Source: Acidobacteriaceae bacterium
GTDB taxonomy: Bacteria; Acidobacteriota; Terriglobia; Terriglobales; Acidobacteriaceae
DNA length: 39,126 nt
Direction: 5' to 3'
NCBI GenBank assembly: GCA_030038195.1
Contig: JASHPJ010000131.1
Coordinates: 1 to 39,126 of the forward strand
Made by a program: the position numbers and the translations under genes. The notes below the pieces were generated by a model. It saw only the letters and a program-made list of their open reading frames with translations, made no database searches and was not told where the DNA came from. Below are positions 34,441-39,126 of the stretch, piece after piece. Every line of letters starts with the position of its first letter. Position 1 is the first letter of the stretch.

Positions 34441-36153
34441 TTACAAGGACTGCGAGCGATCGGCCGGTACCGGCGTCCGGTAGCGGACCAGCAGCAGCGT
34501 GATGTCGTCCGACTGCTCCGCGCCCTCGGTAAACTTCTCCACCGCGCCGAGGATTCCGGCCTGAATCGCATCCAGCGAGCAGTCGGAGTGCTGGGCCAGG
34601 GCTTCTGTCAGGCGCGTCCCCTCAAAGAGGTTGCGGTCTATATCCTCGGCTTCCGTCACGCCATCGGTAAACAGCAGCAGCGTATCGCCGGGTTCAAGCT
34701 GAACCCGTGCCGCGGTAAAAGAAGCTTCCTCCAGCAATCCAATAGGAAACGAGCCTTCATCATAGAGCTCGCTCACGCTCCCGCGCCGCAGCAGCAGCGG
34801 CGACGGATGGCCGGCGCGAACGAACTCCAGCGTGCCATCGGGCGCCAGGAGCCCGAAAAACATGGTTACGTAACGGCCCACGACCGCGCGGTTACAGAGA
34901 AACCGGTTGAGATGCTCGAAGACCTTCACCGGCTCGCCGCCGAAGGTCAATCCGGAGAGCGCTCCCTGCAGCATGGTGGTCAGCAGTGCCGCGCCCAATC
35001 CCTTTCCGGCCACGTCCGCAATCAGGACGGCAGCGCGGCCGTCGGGCAGCGGAAACACGTCGAAGTAATCGCCGCCCACCTCGTGACACGGATGATGAAT
35101 CCCGGTGATGGCCAGGTGCGGATAGTCCTGCAATCCCTGCGGCACCAGCGCCTGCTGGATCTGGCGCGCAATGCTCAGCTCCTGTTCGAGCCGCTGGCGC
35201 TCCCGCTCGTGCTGCATCAGGCGGGTGTTGTCCAGGATGCTGGCTGCCTGCGCTCCAAGGGCATCCAGAATCTGCCGGTCCAGCGTGGAGAATGCGGAAG
35301 CCAGCTTCGAATCGAGATAAAGGGCTCCAAGCAGCTCGGCGCGGGCCAGGCCCTGGGCCGCGGCAGCGCCTGCGCGGGAGACGTTGTAGAGCGGAATCAC
35401 CACCGCCGAGCGCAGGAACTGCGCAACGACGCTGTGCGCGGTCTGCACATTCAAGTCAGCCAGCGCGAGGTCTTCATTGATTACTGCCGCGCGCTGTTCG
35501 ATGGCTTGTCCAAGCAGAGTGCGGCTCGGGTCCATCGCTTCCGGCTCAAGATGCCTGTTCTCGCGGCTGCGCGCCACCTTCACCTGCAGTGCCCCGCAGG
35601 CGTCCGGTTCCAGCAGCATGCCGCGGTCCGCGCGCGTGATGGAAATGGCATGATCCAGCATGGTGGCGAAGATTGACTCGAGCGGAAGCTCCGAGTGCAG
35701 CAGCGAAGTGGCTTCGAGCAGCAGGCTCAGGCGGTTAAGCTCGTGATGAGAGTCGCCGGGCCGCCCGCTGCCCAGGCTGCTCAGCCTGGCCAGGCCATCG
35801 TCGCGCTGCTGCGGATGCGGCAGTGACCGGAATACCAGTTGGCACTGGTCGTCGCCGCCGACCCGTATATGATCGCCGTCGCGCAGAATTTTTCCCTCGG
35901 TGACCTGGCGCCGGTTGACGAAGATGCCGCCGGCTTGGCCGCGGTCTTCGATCCGGAATCCCTCGGGCACGGCGGAGATGACCAGGCACCTGCGCGAGAC
36001 GCGCAGGTCGTCCAGTGCCAGATGATTTCCGTTTTCGCTGCCGCGTCCGATGAAGAATGGCAGTTCGCTGATGGGAACCACCTGCCGTGGCCGTTGCGAA
36101 AACGCAACCTCGATATGGGCGGAGGCGCCAGGCATGGCAATGGGTGCCTGCAT
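34441..36153 (-). CDS. FHA-GAF-PP2C (SpoIIE-type) protein phosphatase
   Basis: Cytoplasmic signalling protein of 570 residues from ATG 36153. An FHA domain lies at ~15-110 with IGRG (35-38), SRRC (53-56) in place of the usual SRxH, and N80. A GAF domain covers ~140-310 (ESIFATMLDHAISITRADRGML). A helical linker ends LEQELSIARQIQQALVP. The PP2C/RsbU phosphatase (~340-560) has VGGDYFDVF, IADVAGKGLGAAL, FTDGVTEAED and SDDITLLLV, the metal-binding acidic residues. It probably dephosphorylates an anti-anti-sigma factor. No partner genes are adjacent. An upstream ATG at 36204 is an alternative; neither start has a good Shine-Dalgarno. Confidence 0.9.
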   Translation of the reverse strand: MQAPIAMPGASAHIEVAFSQRPRQVVPISELPFFIGRGSENGNHLALDDLRVSRRCLVISAVPEGFRIEDRGQAGGIFVNRRQVTEGKILRDGDHIRVGGDDQCQLVFRSLPHPQQRDDGLARLSSLGSGRPGDSHHELNRLSLLLEATSLLHSELPLESIFATMLDHAISITRADRGMLLEPDACGALQVKVARSRENRHLEPEAMDPSRTLLGQAIEQRAAVINEDLALADLNVQTAHSVVAQFLRSAVVIPLYNVSRAGAAAAQGLARAELLGALYLDSKLASAFSTLDRQILDALGAQAASILDNTRLMQHERERQRLEQELSIARQIQQALVPQGLQDYPHLAITGIHHPCHEVGGDYFDVFPLPDGRAAVLIADVAGKGLGAALLTTMLQGALSGLTFGGEPVKVFEHLNRFLCNRAVVGRYVTMFFGLLAPDGTLEFVRAGHPSPLLLRRGSVSELYDEGSFPIGLLEEASFTAARVQLEPGDTLLLFTDGVTEAEDIDRNLFEGTRLTEALAQHSDCSLDAIQAGILGAVEKFTEGAEQSDDITLLLVRYRTPVPADRSQSL

Positions 36154-36336
36154 TCTATCACTTGCATTGCGTCCGGAGATTGCGGCAACCTTCTGTGCCG
36201 GCATGAAGCGCCGCTTCGCCGTGCTTGGATCGTATTTGCCTCTCGACCGGCAACCTGGGCGAGTATCATGAACTGGACGTCCTGGCGGATGCGGAAAGCA
36301 AGTGGAGGAGGGAAGTTTCCGGCGGTGAAACCTGAT

Positions 36337-37251
36337 ATGAAAGTTTCGCTGGCCGGGATCGAGCTGGCGAATCCCGTGATCGCCGCCAGCGGCACCTTCG
36401 GTTACGGCATCGAGTTCGAGGAGATTGTCTCGCTCGAGCGGCTGGGTGGGTTTGTCACCAAGGGAATCTCGCTGGAGCCGATGGCCGGTCACCCTCCGCC
36501 GCGGCTTATCCACACGGCGGCCGGCATGCTCAACGCCATCGGGCTCCAGAATGTGGGCGTGAAGGATTACCTTGAAAAAAAACTGCCGCCCATGAAGCGG
36601 TACCCACAGTGCAAGGTGATCGTGAACGTCTTCGGCTACACGGTCAGCGAGTACCTGGGCGTCATCGGGCAGCTCAACCAGGCCGAAGGCATCGCGGCCT
36701 ACGAGCTGAACGTCTCCTGTCCCAACGTGCATGCAGGCGGAATGGCCTTCGGCGCGGATCCCAGCTGCCTCGAAGACCTGGTTGCGCAGGCCAAGGCTGC
36801 GTCCAGGCGTCCGCTGATCGTCAAGCTCTCGCCCAACGTGACCTCGATTGCGGAGATGGCGCAGGTGGCGGCGCATGCGGGCGCCGACGCGCTCAGCCTG
36901 GTAAACACGTTTCTCGCCATGGCCATCGACGTGGAGGAGCGCAAGCCGAAGCTCACCAACGTGACCGGCGGACTCTCGGGCCCGGCCATCAAGCCCATTG
37001 CGCTGCGCATGGTTTACGAAGCGGCCAGGGCGGTGAGCATTCCTGTCCTGGGCATGGGCGGCATCGTCACCGCGCAGGATGCGGTCGAGTTCCTGCTCGC
37101 CGGCGCGACCGCGGTGCAGGTGGGCACGGCCAGCTATGCCGATCCGCGCGCCACCGAGCGGCTGGTGCGCGAGCTTGAGCAATGGTGCAAAAGCCGCCAG
37201 GTGGAGCGTGTGGCCAGCCTCACCGGCGCGCTTGAGGCTCCGCGCGCCTGA
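36337..37251 (+). CDS. pyrD: dihydroorotate dehydrogenase, class 1B catalytic subunit
   Basis: FMN enzyme of pyrimidine synthesis, oxidising dihydroorotate to orotate; 304 residues. The active base is C128 in NVSCPNVHAGG, which marks class 1 enzymes. ANPVIAASGTFGYG, NAIGLQNVGV and GMGGIVTAQDAVEFLLAGA complete the FMN barrel and suit class 1B. That class normally pairs with PyrK, which is not in the window. The start is the ATG at 36337; GTG 36325, with GGAGGAGGG 12 bases ahead, is a real alternative. It diverges from the phosphatase gene and is followed by the reductase leader. Confidence 0.92.
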   Translation: MKVSLAGIELANPVIAASGTFGYGIEFEEIVSLERLGGFVTKGISLEPMAGHPPPRLIHTAAGMLNAIGLQNVGVKDYLEKKLPPMKRYPQCKVIVNVFGYTVSEYLGVIGQLNQAEGIAAYELNVSCPNVHAGGMAFGADPSCLEDLVAQAKAASRRPLIVKLSPNVTSIAEMAQVAAHAGADALSLVNTFLAMAIDVEERKPKLTNVTGGLSGPAIKPIALRMVYEAARAVSIPVLGMGGIVTAQDAVEFLLAGATAVQVGTASYADPRATERLVRELEQWCKSRQVERVASLTGALEAPRA

Positions 37252-37269
37252 TCCGCGTTCAGCAGAAGG

Positions 37270-37304
37270 TTGCGTTTCTGCTCGCCGCAGTCTATCATCT
37301 ACTC
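37270..37304 (+). promoter_or_regulatory. putative sigma-70-type promoter giving a leaderless start
   Basis: TTGCGT (37270-37275) and TATCAT (37293-37298) are separated by exactly 17 bases. A start seven bases past the -10 box would fall on 37305, the A of the leader-peptide ATG. It lies 18 bases past the pyrD stop. Confidence 0.5.
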
Positions 37305-37358
37305 ATGACTTTGATTGCCTGTTGTCGCTGCTGTCCCCGTACTCGCGCGCACAGGTGA
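37305..37358 (+). CDS. cysteine-rich leader peptide, probable attenuator
   Basis: A 17-residue ORF, MTLIACCRCCPRTRAHR, ending TGA. Four of five consecutive codons (37320-37334) are Cys. No Shine-Dalgarno precedes it, but a well-spaced promoter predicts transcription from its own ATG, so it may be translated leaderless. Cysteine-rich, often leaderless, upstream peptides are known in actinobacteria to attenuate sulfur-assimilation genes according to cysteine supply. Here the peptide stands 100 bases before a siroheme reductase. Its role is inferred from position and codon content; the ORF is short enough that chance must be considered. Confidence 0.6.
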   Translation: MTLIACCRCCPRTRAHR

Positions 37359-37453
37359 CGTGGACCAGAACCCCAGAAGCACAAAACCACGATTTCCGAA
37401 TGCCCGCGCACCAGCTTAGCTGCCGCGGGTTTTCCGTTTCTACCGGGAAAAGG
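37359..37453 (+). promoter_or_regulatory. possible attenuation region between leader peptide and reductase
   Basis: Three short helices compete here. CGTGG (37359-37363) can pair with CCACG (37387-37391). AAAACC (37383-37388) can pair with GGTTTT (37428-37433). TTTTCC (37430-37435) can pair with GGAAAA (37446-37451), which would cover part of the AAAAGG ribosome-binding region. Neighbouring helices share bases, so they are mutually exclusive. The stems are short, and which state is on or off cannot be settled by eye. Confidence 0.4.
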
Positions 37454-37458
37454 CAGAC

Positions 37459-39126
37459 ATGAGTGAAGCTGTTGCTGTAAAAGAGACCAAAGCTCAGCGC
37501 ATGGAGCGCCTGAAGCAGGAAAAGAACCCCTGGGAGGCCTTTGACGAGGTGCGCGCCTTCGCGCGCGCGGGGCGTTCGAGTGTGGTGCCTGAGTGGGCCT
37601 CGGCCTACTTCAAGTGGTGGGGCATCTACACCCAGGGCGACGGCGTGGGCGCCACCGGCGGCAAGGGCGGCGAAGGCCTGGCTTCCGAGTGGTTCATGCT
37701 GCGCATCGGCATCCCCAACGGGGTTGTCTCGGCGAGCCAACTGCGCACCATCGGCCAGATTGCCCGCAAGTACGCGCGCAACCTGGCCGATATTACGACG
37801 CGCCAGAATATCCAGCTTCACTGGCTCACTATTGAGTCGCTGCCGGAGGTGGTGGATGCGCTGAGCGCAATTGGCCTCTCGCCCAAGGGTGCCTGCGGCG
37901 ACGTGGTGCGCAACGTGACCGGCTGTCCGCTGGCCGGCGTAGCTGCCGACGAGCTGATCGATGCCTCGCCGATTGCGCGCGGCATCGCCCGGCTGCTGAC
38001 CGCCAATCCCGCTTTCTACAATCTGCCGCGCAAGTTCAAGATCTCTGCGTCTGGCTGCACCTCGTGGTGCAATTATCCGGAGGTCAACGACGTTGCGCTG
38101 ACGGCCGTGCGGCGCGGCGACGAAGTGGGCTACTCGCTGCGCGTGGGTGGAGGCCTGTCGAATGAGCCGCATCTGGCGGTGAGACTGGATGCGTTTGTCC
38201 GGCCCGACCAGGCCATCGACGTGGCGCGGACGGTGGCGGAGATCTTCCGCGATCAGCAGGCGCTGCGCGAGCATCGCGAACGGGCGCGGTTGAAGTACCT
38301 GTTCACCAAGGAGGGCTGGACGCCCGCAGACTTTCTCGATGAGCTGAACAGCAGGCTGGGCTATAAGCTCGATCCCGGCGTGCCTGAGAATGTGCCGAAT
38401 GAGATTCTGCGCGATCACGTGGGCATTCATCCGCAGCGGCAGCCGGGGCTGTGCTACGTGGGCGCTTCCGTGCTGCGGGGGCGGGTGACCGGCGAGCAGT
38501 TTGAGGCGGCGGCGGAGCTGGCCGAGCGATTCGGCAGCGGGGCGCTGCGCTGTACTATTTCGCAGAACCTGGTGATCGTGGATGTGCCCAGGGCGAAGAC
38601 TGCCGAGCTGGCACGCGAGCTTGGCCAGATCGGGCTGCATGTGGAAGGCTCGATATTCTGGCGGGGCGCGATTGCCTGCACTGGCACCGAGTTCTGCAAG
38701 CTCGCGATCACGGAAACCAAGGGCTTTACGCGCTGGCTGGTGGGCGAGCTCGAAGAGCGGCTGCCGCAGTTCGACCAGCAGCTCAAGCTGCACGTGACCG
38801 GATGCCCCAATGGCTGCGGCCAGCACTGGATCGCCGACATCGGCCTGGAAGGCAAGAAGGTCAAGCAGGAAGGCAAGCTGGTGGATGCCTACTACTTTTG
38901 CCTGGGCGGCGCGGTGGGCCAGCACGCAGGCGTGGCGCGGCCGGTGGGTTATCGCTGCGCGGCGACGCAGGTGCCTGAAGCGATCGAGCGGCTGCTGCGC
39001 CAATATCTGGCCGGGCGCGCGGAAAATGAGAACCTGCGTGCCTGGTTTGCGCGCCACTCCAACAATGAGCTGCGCGCGCAGCTTGCCGGCGAGGCGCTTG
39101 CCGCCGTGGAGCGCGACAAGCCGGCG
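37459..39126 (+). CDS. ferredoxin-type nitrite/sulfite reductase, siroheme and 4Fe-4S (3' partial)
   Basis: Assimilatory reductase; 556 codons are present and the frame runs off the window. Residues ~40-130 hold the first ferredoxin-like half-domain (FKWWGIYTQ, then RQNIQLHW). The siroheme/Fe-S ligands are C407-x5-C413 (ACTGTEFCKLA) and C449-x3-C453 (TGCPNGCGQH). Tyr57 (YTQ) and Cys146 (ACGD) are spaced much like the Tyr-Cys pair of mycobacterial NirA, which is a sulfite reductase. With the Cys-rich leader upstream I favour sulfite as substrate, but nitrite cannot be excluded. AAAAGG lies a few bases before the ATG. Few residues should be missing, as the family is near 560-600 long. Confidence 0.9.
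   Translation, partial: MSEAVAVKETKAQRMERLKQEKNPWEAFDEVRAFARAGRSSVVPEWASAYFKWWGIYTQGDGVGATGGKGGEGLASEWFMLRIGIPNGVVSASQLRTIGQIARKYARNLADITTRQNIQLHWLTIESLPEVVDALSAIGLSPKGACGDVVRNVTGCPLAGVAADELIDASPIARGIARLLTANPAFYNLPRKFKISASGCTSWCNYPEVNDVALTAVRRGDEVGYSLRVGGGLSNEPHLAVRLDAFVRPDQAIDVARTVAEIFRDQQALREHRERARLKYLFTKEGWTPADFLDELNSRLGYKLDPGVPENVPNEILRDHVGIHPQRQPGLCYVGASVLRGRVTGEQFEAAAELAERFGSGALRCTISQNLVIVDVPRAKTAELARELGQIGLHVEGSIFWRGAIACTGTEFCKLAITETKGFTRWLVGELEERLPQFDQQLKLHVTGCPNGCGQHWIADIGLEGKKVKQEGKLVDAYYFCLGGAVGQHAGVARPVGYRCAATQVPEAIERLLRQYLAGRAENENLRAWFARHSNNELRAQLAGEALAAVERDKPA

Noticed and set aside
37303-39057. 584-codon minus-strand frame opposite the siroheme reductase
   Set aside because: Antisense shadow; all siroheme/Fe-S cysteines are in the plus-strand frame.

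Overview
The window is GC-rich, densely coded chromosomal DNA. It most resembles a member of the Acidobacteriota (Terriglobia/Acidobacteriaceae type). That placement is an inference. It rests on the codon bias, on recognisable protein types (duplicated-permease ABC system, split KdpD, EtfAB with a membrane Fe-S partner, GRP-type sugar porter beside ribokinase, SUMF1-domain secreted protein), and on many short intergenic palindromes. No rRNA, tRNA, CRISPR array or complete insertion sequence was seen.

Layout. 1-2781: the 3' part of an anion-type ABC transporter (ATPase, then a two-in-one permease). 2921-4523: a small membrane-anchored protein and a Gfo/Idh/MocA dehydrogenase. 4524-8185: a lower-GC patch with two small inverted-repeat elements, one large secreted glycoside-hydrolase-like gene and a broken PIN-toxin gene; it looks acquired. 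8186-15479: a complete potassium-uptake locus. A short KdpD-type kinase diverges from kdpE, which is followed by a structured untranslated region, a 28-residue membrane peptide, kdpF, kdpA, kdpB, kdpC and a terminator. 15576-18407 (minus): dnaX-ebfC-recR. 18515-19409 (minus): an unknown protein and a SET-domain protein. 19508-20639: a TPR lipoprotein candidate and an orphan ribbon-helix-helix protein, next to the second copy of the 4.8-kb repeat. 20860-21747 (minus): prepilin peptidase. 22242-25137: mazG, a GNAT transferase and an enolase-superfamily OSBS/NSAR enzyme. 25303-29463 (minus): sugar porter, ribokinase, secreted SUMF1-domain protein. 29597-33297 (minus): membrane Fe-S oxidoreductase, etfB, etfA. 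33497-37251: ilvE, an FHA-GAF-PP2C phosphatase (minus) and pyrD. 37305-39126: a cysteine-rich leader peptide and a siroheme nitrite/sulfite reductase that runs off the end.

How the parts work together. The kdp genes form a two-component-controlled high-affinity K+ pump. EtfB, EtfA and the Fe-S protein form a route from acyl-CoA dehydrogenases to the quinone pool. The porter, ribokinase and secreted protein look like one sugar-use operon. The GNAT and OSBS/NSAR genes overlap by ATGA, which suggests N-succinyl-amino-acid chemistry.

The most interesting signal is upstream of the siroheme reductase. A near-consensus promoter appears to start transcription on the ATG of a 17-codon ORF, MTLIACCRCCPRTRAHR, that carries four Cys codons in a five-codon run. 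This looks like a leaderless cysteine-sensing attenuator and suggests that the reductase serves sulfite reduction. Other points of interest are the near-identical ~115-bp repeat pair, a family of 3'-end hairpins with conserved ends and co-varying arms, and a structured RNA candidate upstream of kdpFABC.
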